From: an uncultured Sphingomonadaceae bacterium | GTDB lineage: Bacteria; Pseudomonadota; Alphaproteobacteria; Sphingomonadales; Sphingomonadaceae | Reading direction: 5' to 3' | DNA length: 64,000 nucleotides | Assembly (NCBI GenBank): GCA_946479505.1 | Contig: CAMLGC010000004.1 | Location: 21,346-85,345 of the forward strand | In this document: piece by piece, positions 7,452-16,843 of the stretch | How the letters are laid out: each line of letters begins with the position of its first letter | How positions within the stretch are numbered: the first letter of the stretch is position 1 | The notes under the pieces: generated by a model | Database searches by the model: none | The model's input: only the letters and a program-made list of their open reading frames with translations | What the model was told of the DNA's origin: nothing | Made by a program: the position numbers and the translations under genes

Positions 7452-8780
7452 ATGCAATCATCTAAAATGATGCTGGGCCGTTTGGCCGTCGCTGTTGCCG
7501 CCGCCGTGTTCATAATTCTCGGGGCTACTCCGTCGAATGCGCAGCCGGTGCAGCGGAAGGGCGTCACCCTTGCAGGTGACATCAATTATTTCATCAGCAA
7601 CAATTTTGCCAATCTGCAGGCGGTGTTGAACACGGGAGCGGGCACCGTCGGCGTAAACCTCCCGTGGTTTGCCGCCACGCAGACGTGTGCAGGATGTGGC
7701 TCAACTGAGCCCAGTAACCCGACGTCCTGGAACGATCCCGTTTACGCGGCAAGTCCGGCTGTTGCGCAGTTGGACAAAATATCGAGCTACATTCGTCAGC
7801 ATGGCAATGGCGTCACCCTTATGGTCATCACGTTCGGCACGCCGTCGTGGGCAGCCTGCTCTGGCGATCCGACCGATCCGGCACAGCAGCCATACTACCC
7901 TCCCCAGGATGCGGCGGACTATGGCGATTTCATGTATGCCATGTCTGAGCGTTATAATGGGCAGCATACCAACAGCTCAGGCGAGCAGCTTGGCTTTGTA
8001 AGGGATTGGGTTGTCTACAACGAGGTGAACTCGCCGAGCTGGTGGCATAACACGTCCTGCAACACCTCAAATCTAGATCCCGTTTCCTATTATGGTGGGA
8101 TCATGAACCAAGCCTACACCAACGTGCATCATGTAAGTAATACGCGCGTGCTGGCGGGCGCCTTTACGTCCTATGATCGAGTCAATTACCAAGGAGCGGC
8201 GGGGCTGCGAATTTCGACAAGCTACGCTGACTGGCGAGACAATACGAATAACGGGAATTCTCAAGCCGCATGGATCAGCCCTTTGGACTTCGTCCAGGAA
8301 ATGCACGATCTTGCGATCAATTTCGATGCGATCGCCTTGCATCCTTATCCACCGCGCATCTATGACAATCCTTTGATGACGCCACCCGCGGGGGCCGTGA
8401 GTCTGGCCAATCTCGATTCGCTGCTCGAGTTGCTACGCGATCTCTATCCGAGCGACACCGACCGCTGGCATGTGGCGCTTACCGAGTATTTTCAGCATTC
8501 CTATTACGGCAACCAGTCAGGATATGACCGCGTGTCGGCGGTGGGTTGTCCCAATTACTTCTGTGCGCAAACCTCGGAAGCCAATTTGAACACCTATCTG
8601 CAAACGGCATACGGACCCAACGGGTCGCACAAGCCTTACGTCGATTACCTGATGTGGGGCATGTGGCAGAACGTATATCCATATGTCGGCGGCCTTGTAC
8701 GTGCCGATGGCAGCGACAAGAACGAAGCTATTCCTAACAGCGGCAACGTTCGGGCGTCCTTTTCCGCGATCACTCCTTAA
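7452..8780 (+). CDS. Secreted clan GH-A glycoside hydrolase (GH39/GH5-like), family uncertain
   Basis: A 442-residue protein with a clear Sec signal peptide (hydrophobic core LAVAVAAAVFIILGA, cleavage after SNA, before QPVQRKG). The mature part looks like a (beta/alpha)8 glycosidase of clan A: GVNLPWF on an early strand, VVYNEVNSPSWW with the expected acid/base Glu after Asn, HPYPP on a later strand and ALTEYF with a candidate nucleophile Glu. The start is set at ATG 7452, which has a strong AGGAGG site. In the rhamnoside locus it may attack rhamnose-containing glycans outside the cell or in the periplasm; the substrate is not visible. A hairpin terminator follows. Confidence 0.72.
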   Translation: MQSSKMMLGRLAVAVAAAVFIILGATPSNAQPVQRKGVTLAGDINYFISNNFANLQAVLNTGAGTVGVNLPWFAATQTCAGCGSTEPSNPTSWNDPVYAASPAVAQLDKISSYIRQHGNGVTLMVITFGTPSWAACSGDPTDPAQQPYYPPQDAADYGDFMYAMSERYNGQHTNSSGEQLGFVRDWVVYNEVNSPSWWHNTSCNTSNLDPVSYYGGIMNQAYTNVHHVSNTRVLAGAFTSYDRVNYQGAAGLRISTSYADWRDNTNNGNSQAAWISPLDFVQEMHDLAINFDAIALHPYPPRIYDNPLMTPPAGAVSLANLDSLLELLRDLYPSDTDRWHVALTEYFQHSYYGNQSGYDRVSAVGCPNYFCAQTSEANLNTYLQTAYGPNGSHKPYVDYLMWGMWQNVYPYVGGLVRADGSDKNEAIPNSGNVRASFSAITP

Positions 8781-8804
8781 AGAGCGCTCACGCTTTACCT
8801 TCGA

Positions 8805-8834
8805 GCCGGCGGCTATTTCCCGCCGGCATTTTTT
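8805..8834 (+). terminator. Rho-independent terminator after the glycosidase gene
   Basis: The perfect 8-bp stem GCCGGCGG/CCGCCGGC with a 7-nt loop is followed by A and six T residues. It ends transcription from the 7452 gene and lies before the convergent tpiA gene. Confidence 0.88.
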
Positions 8835-8915
8835 GTGAAGGACAACGATCAGCTTCGTCATCGTCCGGGGATGCGCACGACGCGCTTCTTTTACGCGTCA
8901 TGGCCGCTGCGAATT

Positions 8916-9692
8916 TCACGGATTGCGACAGGCGTCCGTTGCGGCCTCGATCATTTGACGGAAGCCAGTTCGATGGAGGCTTGCACGGCCGGCCAAGACG
9001 CCATCAACGCCAGTTGCCATCATAATTGGCCCGATATTCCGATGATCGACTGAGCCCCCGTACAGAATGCGCACAGCTTCTCCTGCGCGGCCGAGCTGCC
9101 TCGTCAACGCGCATCGGATCACTTGGCGCATGGCGGTGATGTCTCCAAGTGAGGCGCTTCGCTCGCTCCCAATGGCCCAGACCGGCTCGTACGCAATGGC
9201 GAGCTGATGAGGATCAAACTGTCGCGGGAGCGAACGGCGTACCTGCGCCGCAACGTATCCTTCCGCTTGGCCGGCCTCTCGTATCCCGCCGGATTCGCCG
9301 ACACAGAGAATCGCACCCATCTTAGCGCGCGAAAGGGCCTTCAGCTTCGCGAGCACCTCCTCGTCCCGTTCTGCGTGGCCGCTCCGTCGTTCGCTGTGCC
9401 CGACGATGGCCCACTGCGCGCCAGCCTCCGCCAGCATCGACGCCGAAATATCGCCGGTGAACGCACCTTCGTCGGCAGCATGAACGTCCTGCGCACCGAT
9501 GCTAATGCAGGGCAGCGCCGCCTCCGCGATCAGTGTAGCGGGAAGCGCCAATCCGACCTCAATATCGTTCGTCTCGCGCGCCAGCCGCACGATCTCGCCC
9601 AGATCGGCAAGTTCCTTCAACTGTGCCCTGGATCCGTTCATTTTCCAGTTGCCGACGACGAGGCGGCGCCGAAGCGGCTGGGAGTGCATCAA
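8916..9692 (-). CDS. tpiA: Triosephosphate isomerase paralogue of the rhamnose operon
   Basis: A 258-residue triosephosphate isomerase interconverting dihydroxyacetone phosphate and glyceraldehyde 3-phosphate. The catalytic Lys (NWKMN), His (IVGHSERR) and Glu (AYEPVWAIG) and the phosphate loop (LYGGSV) are all present. It is the last gene of the leftward rhamnose operon, 10 bp after the rhamnosidase. Rhamnulose-1-phosphate cleavage releases dihydroxyacetone phosphate, so a dedicated copy makes sense. The product is a little divergent from housekeeping TpiA proteins, and a second core copy is expected elsewhere in the genome. Confidence 0.93.
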   Translation of the reverse strand: MMHSQPLRRRLVVGNWKMNGSRAQLKELADLGEIVRLARETNDIEVGLALPATLIAEAALPCISIGAQDVHAADEGAFTGDISASMLAEAGAQWAIVGHSERRSGHAERDEEVLAKLKALSRAKMGAILCVGESGGIREAGQAEGYVAAQVRRSLPRQFDPHQLAIAYEPVWAIGSERSASLGDITAMRQVIRCALTRQLGRAGEAVRILYGGSVDHRNIGPIMMATGVDGVLAGRASLHRTGFRQMIEAATDACRNP

Positions 9693-9702
9693 TCGTCTGC
9701 GT

Positions 9703-12700
9703 TCACAGCTTGGCGATCCGAACGAAATAGTCGCCCGGCGCGAGATCGAGCGTGACCGTGTCGTCTCGGACCGATTGTGGCACCTCCCGGCCCTGTTCGG
9801 CCGCGATCGTCACCCGTTCGTTCGCGAGCATGGGCAGCGTGAGCGACGCCGTGGTGTTGGGTGGGACCGAAGCGCGGAGCGAGAGCAGCTCGGGCGTGCG
9901 CTGCCAGCGTGTGGCAACCCTGCCCATCGGACTATCGAAATCCGCGGCCGCTGAGGCGAAGCCAAGCCGGGTCTCGGGCGCCAGCCTGATGGCTCGAAAA
10001 CCGGGTTCGGCGGTGTCGATGCCGGCAATGCGTCTGTAGAGAAAGCCGATCACGGCGCCTAGCGCGTAATGATTGTAGGAGTTCATCGACACGTCGCCGA
10101 CATCTCCGTTCCAGCGCTCCCAAATCGTGGTCGCGCCCTTCGCTACCATATACCCCCAGGACGGAAACTCGGTGCGTTGCAGCAGGGCGTACACGATCTC
10201 CCGCTCGCCAAGGTCGAGCAGCACATCAAGCGCGTTCGGCGTGCCGAGGAAGCCGGTAGAGAGGAGGGTTCCGCGGCGGCGGATATCGGCGACCAGCTTG
10301 TCGCCGGCCGCCCGCCGAACATTGTCGGGAACGATTCCGTATCTCAGCGCGAGAATGTAACCGGTCTGGCTCCCGTTCCCGATCGACCCATCGGCTCGGA
10401 TGAACTCCCGGGCGAAAGCCGCACCGATACCGTCGCGCCGCTTGCGATAGATTTTCGCGGCCTCGGTGCGGCCGGTCGCTTGCGCCATTTGGGCAAGCTT
10501 GTCGGTGACATGCGCCCACATTGCCGTGGCGACCAGGTCCTTGGGAGTGGTCGGGTCGCCCGGCTGCTTGGCGTCAAGCGCGAGCCAGTCTCCGTAGTCG
10601 GTGCCGCGGGCGTTGCGCCAGATGAGGTCGCGATTCTCGCTGAAGACGTGCTCGGCATAGTCGGCCATTGCCGACCAGTTCTCGTCGACGATGCCGGTAT
10701 CGCCATAACGCCACCAGACCGTCCACGGGAGCAAGATGCCGGCATCGGCCCAACCGGGCGCGCCCTTCATGTTCGCGTGCTCGCTTTGCGGGTTGTATTC
10801 CGCAAATGCACCCGACGGCGCCTGCGCGTCGCGAACGTCGCCCATGAACCGACGCGTGAACGCGTCCACATCCATGTTGAAGGTGGCTGCGTCCCAAAAT
10901 ACCTGGGCGTCGCCCATCCAGCCGAGCCGTTCGTCGCGCTGAGGACAGTCGGTCGGGATGCCGACGAAATTTGAGCGTTGGCTCCACAGCGTGTTTTGCC
11001 AGAGTTTCTGAACCAGCGGGTCGCTGATCGTGAAAGTACCGGTTCCACCGAGATCGCTGTGGATGACCTCACCAAACACGATGTCCTCGGGAAGATCGCC
11101 TTCCCAGCCTTCGATCTGGACGTATCGAAATCCGTGATATGTGAAATGCGGACGATAGCGCTCCACCCCGTTCCCGCGAAACGTGTAACGGTCGCGCGCC
11201 ATCGCCGATCGGAGATTCGATTGATCGACCTCACCCGAGGATTTCAGGATCTCGGCGAAGCGCATCGTGATCGTGCGGCCCGCCGGAGCCTGCGCCATGA
11301 GGCGGCACCAGCCTGCGAAGTTCTGGCCAAAATCGACGACGTGTTTGCCCGGCGCCAGCTTACGGATCGCCACGGGTTTGAGCGTGCGCGTGATGCGGAT
11401 CGGGGCATCGATCTGGGCGACCAGCCTTGCGGACGTTGGTGGTGCGATCGTCGCCTGCCGCCAGCCGTCCCGCGATCCATCGGGTTCGTCCCAGCCATCG
11501 CGTTCTTGCCGCGCGTCATACACCTCCCCGTCGTAGATTTCAGAGGAGAGGATCGGCGACGGCGTGGTTTCCCAGTCCGAACCCGTTGCGATCACATCGC
11601 GGCTGCCATCGACATAGTCGATTTCCAGCTGTGCGATGAAGCGGCAGGGCGCGGGGCCGAAATCGTAGCGGCCGCCAAATAGACCGGTGCTTCCATACCA
11701 TCCATCGCCCACGATCGCGCCGAGCATGTTAGAGCCGATCCGCATCTGCGGCGTCACGTCAAAGATCCGATAAAGAACGCGCTTGCTGAAGTCGGTGCTT
11801 TCGGGCGTGAGCATCGCATCGCTCACGCGCGCGCCATTGAGATGCGCGTAATAGCCGCCGAGCGCGGTCGCATAGAGCCGTGCACGCGCCACCTTGCCAC
11901 GGACCGTGAATTGTCGGCGCAGCAGCATCGCCGGGCCTGCGGGCCAGGGATCGAAACGTGGTTTGCTGATAGCAACGATGGCTGGGCGCCACTGCGCATC
12001 ACCCGAACTGGGTGACGAGGCGGTCGCGACGTCCCAGCCTTGCTCCGTCGTGTAGCGCTCGACGCGACCGTCCGCATAACGCACGCGCAGCACCGCAGCC
12101 ATGCCGCCGCTGGGCGATACAGGTCCGCGTTCGGGGTGGTAGGTCGCCGCCACCGTCAAGACGTTCGTGCCATGGTGCAACGGGACGGCGACCGTCTCCA
12201 TCCGCGCATTATTCACGACACCGGGTCGAAACAGCGTTCGTTCGACGGGACGCCCGTCCAGCCACACACCGTCGAGCGAATCGCGGGCGACCACCTGGAG
12301 CACGGCCTCTTCGGGCGCCGCGTCGAGCTCGATCCGGTAGCGGAAAAGCTGAGTCTCCTCCGTTTTGTGGTACGAACTCCAGACCCAGTGAAGACCTGCT
12401 GCGCGATCGCCTGCAATCTCGGTAGATTCGGCCGCGAGCCAATCGCCCTTCCAGTCCGCGCGATCGATCAGTCCCGTTTCCCAACTTGCTGGGTCGCTGG
12501 TCGTCTGCTCCCCGCGGCCATCCCACGTAACCACCTGCCAATGCGCGCGCTGCCGAGATTGCAAGGGAGGGCCTTCATAGGCGACGTCGAGGCTGTTCGC
12601 GCTCTCGACCCGGCCACTGTCCCAAATATCGGGCTCGCCTGCCGCAAGCCTTTCCGCCACGCTGGCGACCAGAATGCGATAGGCGGTCTGATGCGATTGC

Positions 12701-12909
12701 GGGTCGACCGTTTCGGTTCGCCAGCTCAGGCGTGGCCGATCGCTATCCACACCCATCGGATCGTTGACGGCGTCGACGCGCAGATCGACGACCTTTCGGC
12801 CCGTTCGCAGTGACATGCTCGCATGGGCTCTGGAAACCGCGAGCAGGCCCATGGCGCTCCCGCTGGTCTGCAGCAGAATGCGACGGCTTATGCCGAAAGA
12901 ATCGGACAT
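9703..12909 (-). CDS. Alpha-L-rhamnosidase, GH78
   Basis: A 1068-residue GH78 enzyme that removes terminal alpha-L-rhamnose from glycosides. The N-terminus SRRILLQTSGSAMGLLAVSRAHA resembles a Tat signal peptide. Beta-sandwich domains precede the (alpha/alpha)6 catalytic domain, which carries TDCPQRDERLGWMGDAQ (about residues 655-671, with the proposed general acid Glu in DER) and GATTIWERW (near 930, the second catalytic Glu), then NHYALGAV. Its C-terminal beta domain closes with YFVRIAKL. The length is normal for the family. It is flanked by rhaT upstream and tpiA downstream in one operon, placing it in rhamnoside hydrolysis, probably periplasmic. Confidence 0.95.
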   Translation of the reverse strand: MSDSFGISRRILLQTSGSAMGLLAVSRAHASMSLRTGRKVVDLRVDAVNDPMGVDSDRPRLSWRTETVDPQSHQTAYRILVASVAERLAAGEPDIWDSGRVESANSLDVAYEGPPLQSRQRAHWQVVTWDGRGEQTTSDPASWETGLIDRADWKGDWLAAESTEIAGDRAAGLHWVWSSYHKTEETQLFRYRIELDAAPEEAVLQVVARDSLDGVWLDGRPVERTLFRPGVVNNARMETVAVPLHHGTNVLTVAATYHPERGPVSPSGGMAAVLRVRYADGRVERYTTEQGWDVATASSPSSGDAQWRPAIVAISKPRFDPWPAGPAMLLRRQFTVRGKVARARLYATALGGYYAHLNGARVSDAMLTPESTDFSKRVLYRIFDVTPQMRIGSNMLGAIVGDGWYGSTGLFGGRYDFGPAPCRFIAQLEIDYVDGSRDVIATGSDWETTPSPILSSEIYDGEVYDARQERDGWDEPDGSRDGWRQATIAPPTSARLVAQIDAPIRITRTLKPVAIRKLAPGKHVVDFGQNFAGWCRLMAQAPAGRTITMRFAEILKSSGEVDQSNLRSAMARDRYTFRGNGVERYRPHFTYHGFRYVQIEGWEGDLPEDIVFGEVIHSDLGGTGTFTISDPLVQKLWQNTLWSQRSNFVGIPTDCPQRDERLGWMGDAQVFWDAATFNMDVDAFTRRFMGDVRDAQAPSGAFAEYNPQSEHANMKGAPGWADAGILLPWTVWWRYGDTGIVDENWSAMADYAEHVFSENRDLIWRNARGTDYGDWLALDAKQPGDPTTPKDLVATAMWAHVTDKLAQMAQATGRTEAAKIYRKRRDGIGAAFAREFIRADGSIGNGSQTGYILALRYGIVPDNVRRAAGDKLVADIRRRGTLLSTGFLGTPNALDVLLDLGEREIVYALLQRTEFPSWGYMVAKGATTIWERWNGDVGDVSMNSYNHYALGAVIGFLYRRIAGIDTAEPGFRAIRLAPETRLGFASAAADFDSPMGRVATRWQRTPELLSLRASVPPNTTASLTLPMLANERVTIAAEQGREVPQSVRDDTVTLDLAPGDYFVRIAKL

Positions 12910-12992
12910 CGCTTACTCTCCAAAGATAACGAGATGTTGTGGCGGGGTATTACGCCGAGAAGCCATGACGACCACCGTCTGCGCGATCGGTC

Positions 12993-14147
12993 TCATGCTT
13001 TGTCCAAAGCGAGTTGATTGCCGTAACCGATAATCACTGTGGCAAGGACGAGGAGCGCGACGCCACCCCATACCAGCGCCTTGATCGAGCGCGGCGCACC
13101 GCGCCATTCACGGAAGGCGAACCCCCATAAGGTGCCGAAGATGATGATGGAGGCCATATGGATCGTCCAGCTCGAGAAGCCGAGCTCGCCCATTTGGCTT
13201 TCGCCCATGGTGTAGAAGAAGAACTGGAAATACCAAGCCGTCCCCGCGAGTGCGCACAGCAGGTAATTCCGCAACAGCGGTGCCCTCGTTTTGCCACTAT
13301 CGCCCGGATCGGCGACGGGTTCGAATGGCGCGGCGCGTTCCTCGATCGGGGCCGGCTCTGCTGAGGGTTGTGACGAGGGGGCTGGTGTACCGATCCACTG
13401 CGCAGCGCTGCCATTGCGAATGATGAGGTAGGTGCACCACAGCGAATTCGTGATCAGGCCGCCGAACATCACGAGGCAAAGGACCGGCAGCCCGGTCCAT
13501 AGCACACCTGTCCCTGCGGCTGCCGAAAGGTCCTTTATCGGATCGCCGGCTGCCAGACCGAACGCGAAACAGGCCGACATGATGCCCGAAAAGACCGCAA
13601 CCAGCATGCCGCGGCCGAAATCGAACTCCGCAATGGTCTGCGCCTTCTCTGCGTCGCTAAGAAGGCGGTTCTTGCGCGCCCCCGCAATGGCCACCACAAC
13701 GATCCCGGCCAGCGTTACCAACAGACCCAGCAGGATGACCTTTCCCGATTCCGGCTCGAGAAGCTTGCTTGTGAAGTCACCTTGGAACAGCGGCGGGATG
13801 ATCGTACCGAAAACAGTGCACAGCCCAAGGACCACCGCCATGCCCAGCGACAGCCCAAGATAGCGCATCGTCAGGCCGTAGGTCAGGCCCCCGAACCCCC
13901 ATAGAAAGCCGAAGAAGACGCACCAGAACGCGGTGGACGCAGGTGTCGCAGACAGCACGCCGCGAAGATCGCTGGTCTGGATCGCGGCGAAGAACCACGG
14001 CGCCAGCAGCCAAGAGAAAATACCGCCCGTGAGCCAGAAAATCTCCCACGACCAGCGGCGGATGCCGCGATAGGGCACATAGAAGCTGGCGGACGCCAAG
14101 CCACCGAGCCAGTGGAAAAAAACGCCGAGCAGAGGGTTGGCGATCAT
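12993..14147 (-). CDS. rhaT: L-rhamnose/proton symporter RhaT
   Basis: A 384-residue inner-membrane permease of the RhaT family with about ten hydrophobic helices. It has the characteristic N-terminus (ANPLLGVFFHWLGGLASASFYVPY) and the tryptophan-rich WSWEIFWLTGG segment. A polar, proline/alanine-rich insertion (about residues 255-295, SQPSAEPAPIEERAA) breaks the usual spacing in the middle and is longer than in the enterobacterial protein. It imports rhamnose freed by the rhamnosidase. It starts 4 bp after the stop of the lactate dehydrogenase gene and precedes the GH78 gene. Confidence 0.95.
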   Translation of the reverse strand: MIANPLLGVFFHWLGGLASASFYVPYRGIRRWSWEIFWLTGGIFSWLLAPWFFAAIQTSDLRGVLSATPASTAFWCVFFGFLWGFGGLTYGLTMRYLGLSLGMAVVLGLCTVFGTIIPPLFQGDFTSKLLEPESGKVILLGLLVTLAGIVVVAIAGARKNRLLSDAEKAQTIAEFDFGRGMLVAVFSGIMSACFAFGLAAGDPIKDLSAAAGTGVLWTGLPVLCLVMFGGLITNSLWCTYLIIRNGSAAQWIGTPAPSSQPSAEPAPIEERAAPFEPVADPGDSGKTRAPLLRNYLLCALAGTAWYFQFFFYTMGESQMGELGFSSWTIHMASIIIFGTLWGFAFREWRGAPRSIKALVWGGVALLVLATVIIGYGNQLALDKA

Positions 14148-14151
14148 CGCT

Positions 14152-15318
14152 TCACTCCTTCGCGGGAAGAGGAACTGAATTGGTAAGGATGGATCGATCG
14201 ATCTGGTCGATCGAGGTGACGCCGGTGAGCGACATCGCGGCCCGCAGCTCGGCTTCGATCAGTGTGAGCAGCTTCGTGACGCCGGTCTCGCCCCCTGCTC
14301 CAAGAGCGTAGGCCCAGGCGCGTCCTAGCAATACGCCCCTCGCTCCGAGACCCAGCATACGCAGCACGTCCAGCCCCGACCGGACGCCGCCGTCTGCGAG
14401 GACGGTTAGCCGGTCCCCTATGGATTCGGCGATCTGCGGGAGTGCTCGCGCGGTTGAAGGCACGCCGTCCAGCTGCCGACCTCCATGGTTGGACACGATG
14501 ATCGCATCGGCTCCGATCGCTGACGCCTGTCGAGCATCTTCGAGATCGAGAATGCCCTTGATGATCAGCTTCCCACCCCAAATCGCGCGCAACCGCTCCA
14601 GATCGCTCCAGGTCACGCTTGGATCAAAATTATCGCTCATCCACGCGAGGAAATCCTCAAGCCCGGAATCGTCACCCAGCACACTCGCAACATTGCCCAA
14701 GTGGTGAGGCCGCCCCCGCAGTCCGACGTCATACGCCCAGGCCGGACGCATCGCTGCTTGCGCGAAACGGCGCAGCGCGGCGCGAGCGCTCGTTGCGCCG
14801 CTCAGCCCCGAACGCTTGTCTCGGTATCGAGCACCGGGCACCGGCATGTCGACGGTGAGAATCAGGATGCGACACCCGGCAGACCAGGCTCGGTCTAGTA
14901 GAGATCGTAGAAATCCGCGATCTCGGATCACATAAAGTTGGAACCAGAAACCGGGACCTGCACGCTCGGCTACTTCTTCGATCGTGCAGACTGACACCGT
15001 CGATAGTGTAAACGGAATTCCCGCATTGCGCGCTGACCGTGCCGCCTGCACTTCGCCACGTCTGGCGTTCATCCCAGCCAGTCCGACGGGACCCAACGCG
15101 ATCGGTAAAGTCGTTCGCGTACCGAGCAACTGCGTCGAGGTGTCGATCGTCGAAACATCTCGGAGCACCCGCTGTCGGAGGTCGATATCAGACAGGTCGC
15201 TGCGATTTCTGCGAAGCGTGCGTTCCGCATAGGCGCCCCCGTCGATATATTCGAACAGGAAATGGGGAAGACGGCGGCGCGCGGCCTCTCGGAAATCCTC
15301 CGTCGACGCGACGATCAT
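14152..15318 (-). CDS. lldD: FMN-dependent L-lactate dehydrogenase
   Basis: A 388-residue alpha-hydroxy-acid dehydrogenase. The N-terminus [18 protein letters not shown] with [11 protein letters not shown] is that of membrane-associated LldD enzymes. The catalytic His lies in [10 protein letters not shown], the FMN phosphate site in LADGGVRSG, and the second-strand Tyr in FQLYV. ATG 15318 is chosen because it overlaps the rhaB stop as ATGA and gives the family N-terminus; an upstream start at 15354 would lie inside rhaB. In this operon it can oxidise L-lactate, made from lactaldehyde by the RhaD dehydrogenase domain, to pyruvate and feed electrons to the respiratory chain. Confidence 0.9.
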   Translation of the reverse strand: MIVASTEDFREAARRRLPHFLFEYIDGGAYAERTLRRNRSDLSDIDLRQRVLRDVSTIDTSTQLLGTRTTLPIALGPVGLAGMNARRGEVQAARSARNAGIPFTLSTVSVCTIEEVAERAGPGFWFQLYVIRDRGFLRSLLDRAWSAGCRILILTVDMPVPGARYRDKRSGLSGATSARAALRRFAQAAMRPAWAYDVGLRGRPHHLGNVASVLGDDSGLEDFLAWMSDNFDPSVTWSDLERLRAIWGGKLIIKGILDLEDARQASAIGADAIIVSNHGGRQLDGVPSTARALPQIAESIGDRLTVLADGGVRSGLDVLRMLGLGARGVLLGRAWAYALGAGGETGVTKLLTLIEAELRAAMSLTGVTSIDQIDRSILTNSVPLPAKE

Positions 15319-16739
15319 GCCGCGCGCGCCTTGTGGCTGATCGCGCAGTGCCATTGCGCCGCGTAGCCGCTAACATCGCTGTCGATCGCCCGGACGCGCT
15401 TCAGGTCGCCATCCGGCCGCAAATCCGGGTGAACAAGGCGCAAGGCTCCAAACGACACATCGTTATGCGCGTGCGAGAGATATACAGCATCCTGCGGCCG
15501 CAACGCTGCCAGGGCGCCGACGAACAGCTCGGAATCGGCAAATCTGCCTTCGACGAGGATCTTCCTTCGAGCGCCGGCAAGATTGAGGATCGTATCCGAC
15601 ATCAACGCGGCATAGAGCGCCACCGCCGCCCGCTGTTCTATTGCATCAACCGGTTGGTCCTGCCAGCCCCCGCCCGCATCGGGATAGGGACCGCTGCCCT
15701 CGACGAGACACGGCATCACCATCGCTCGGCGCTTGATGACGTCCGTCGCCGCGCGCATAATCATGGGCTGATCGCGCCGGATATCGATGCGGCGCGAATC
15801 CAGGCCGGTCAGCAGTTCGATCTCCCTCCCACCCATGAATCGTGCCGAGGGGATCGGGCGTCCCTCGGCATCGACGTTGACCAGGCAATCCCGATGCTCA
15901 TCGAGCGCTGCGATCGGCATGTCGACGTTTAAAGCAGGAGTTCGCATGGCAACGAACCAGGTGCCGGTCGACAACAGCGTAGTTTCGTGCCCCTCGACAC
16001 CGGGAAAGCCGCGTGCGGCGAGCAACGCGGCGTTGGAATCGTGAAGGCCGCAGAAGATGCGAAGGTTGCGGGGCAGCCCCGTAGCCTCGGCGAGTTCCGG
16101 CCTGATCACCCCCAACACTGCGCCTGCCGGGCGAAGCGGCGCAAGACGCCGCGCCCATCCGCGTGCATGCGCCAAAGGCGAGGGCTTGCCAACGCTCGGT
16201 TGCCACAGGTCGCTATGGCAGCCGAGACTCGTGACCTCGGTTGCCGCAACTCCGCTGAGAAACCACGCCCAGTATTGCGGATAGGTCACGATTTGCGCGG
16301 AAGAGTCGAGAAGATTTGGGCTTAGGTCTTCGAGCAGGTGAAGCTGCAGGCCAAGGTTGAGCGCCACGGGCAAAAGCGGGGAGCCCGTGATGGCGAACTC
16401 GTCCCGTTGCTCGCGGTACGTCTCGACGATGCGATCGCAGGGCTGGGTCTCGTAATCGATTGGCGGTGCGGCGAGCATACCGTCACGCAGAACCGCTGCC
16501 GCAGCACCATGGGCGACCGGAACGATCGCGGTCACAAGACCTTGTTGCGCGAAATCGGCCAGCGCGGAGATCATCCAGGTCTGGGTTCCGGAGGTGTCGA
16601 GCGCCCGGTAGCCTAGACCGGCGTCGATGGGCGCATTCTTGTGCACCCGTCGATCGATGAGCTCGCCGCCTTTTCCCCACAAGCTGAGCTTCGACAATGT
16701 CTTACCGATGTCCAGCACGGCTGTCAGTTCGCGTTGCAA
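15315..16739 (-). CDS. rhaB: L-rhamnulokinase (FGGY-family carbohydrate kinase)
   Basis: A 474-residue FGGY kinase. The N-terminal phosphate-binding strand is [12 protein letters not shown], the hinge region has [14 protein letters not shown], and a second ATP-site segment is STGTWFVAM. Kinases of this branch in rhizobial rhamnose loci phosphorylate L-rhamnulose to rhamnulose 1-phosphate; the assignment here rests on the surrounding rhaD, rhaI and rhaT. It is the first gene of the leftward operon and is divergent from rhaD across about 100 bp. Its stop overlaps the lldD start. Confidence 0.88.
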   Translation of the reverse strand: MQRELTAVLDIGKTLSKLSLWGKGGELIDRRVHKNAPIDAGLGYRALDTSGTQTWMISALADFAQQGLVTAIVPVAHGAAAAVLRDGMLAAPPIDYETQPCDRIVETYREQRDEFAITGSPLLPVALNLGLQLHLLEDLSPNLLDSSAQIVTYPQYWAWFLSGVAATEVTSLGCHSDLWQPSVGKPSPLAHARGWARRLAPLRPAGAVLGVIRPELAEATGLPRNLRIFCGLHDSNAALLAARGFPGVEGHETTLLSTGTWFVAMRTPALNVDMPIAALDEHRDCLVNVDAEGRPIPSARFMGGREIELLTGLDSRRIDIRRDQPMIMRAATDVIKRRAMVMPCLVEGSGPYPDAGGGWQDQPVDAIEQRAAVALYAALMSDTILNLAGARRKILVEGRFADSELFVGALAALRPQDAVYLSHAHNDVSFGALRLVHPDLRPDGDLKRVRAIDSDVSGYAAQWHCAISHKARAA

Positions 16740-16843
16740 ATGTCCTCTCCGCGTGCTTTTGATTGATACTTACCGAAAATGATTGCAGAAGCAAAGTCTG
16801 TTTGTTACTCGTTTCGCATACTCATCGTGATCGGGAGCATCGT
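16740..16843. promoter_or_regulatory. Divergent rhaB/rhaD promoter region with two TGATTG elements
   Basis: This 104-bp AT-rich interval drives both rhamnose operons. TGATTG occurs at 16760-16765 and 16780-16785, exactly 20 bp (two helical turns) apart, matching the hexamer found before the 7452 and 21298 genes. The spacing suits a dimeric or tetrameric regulator. GGGAG before ATG 16844 is the rhaD ribosome site. Confidence 0.5.
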
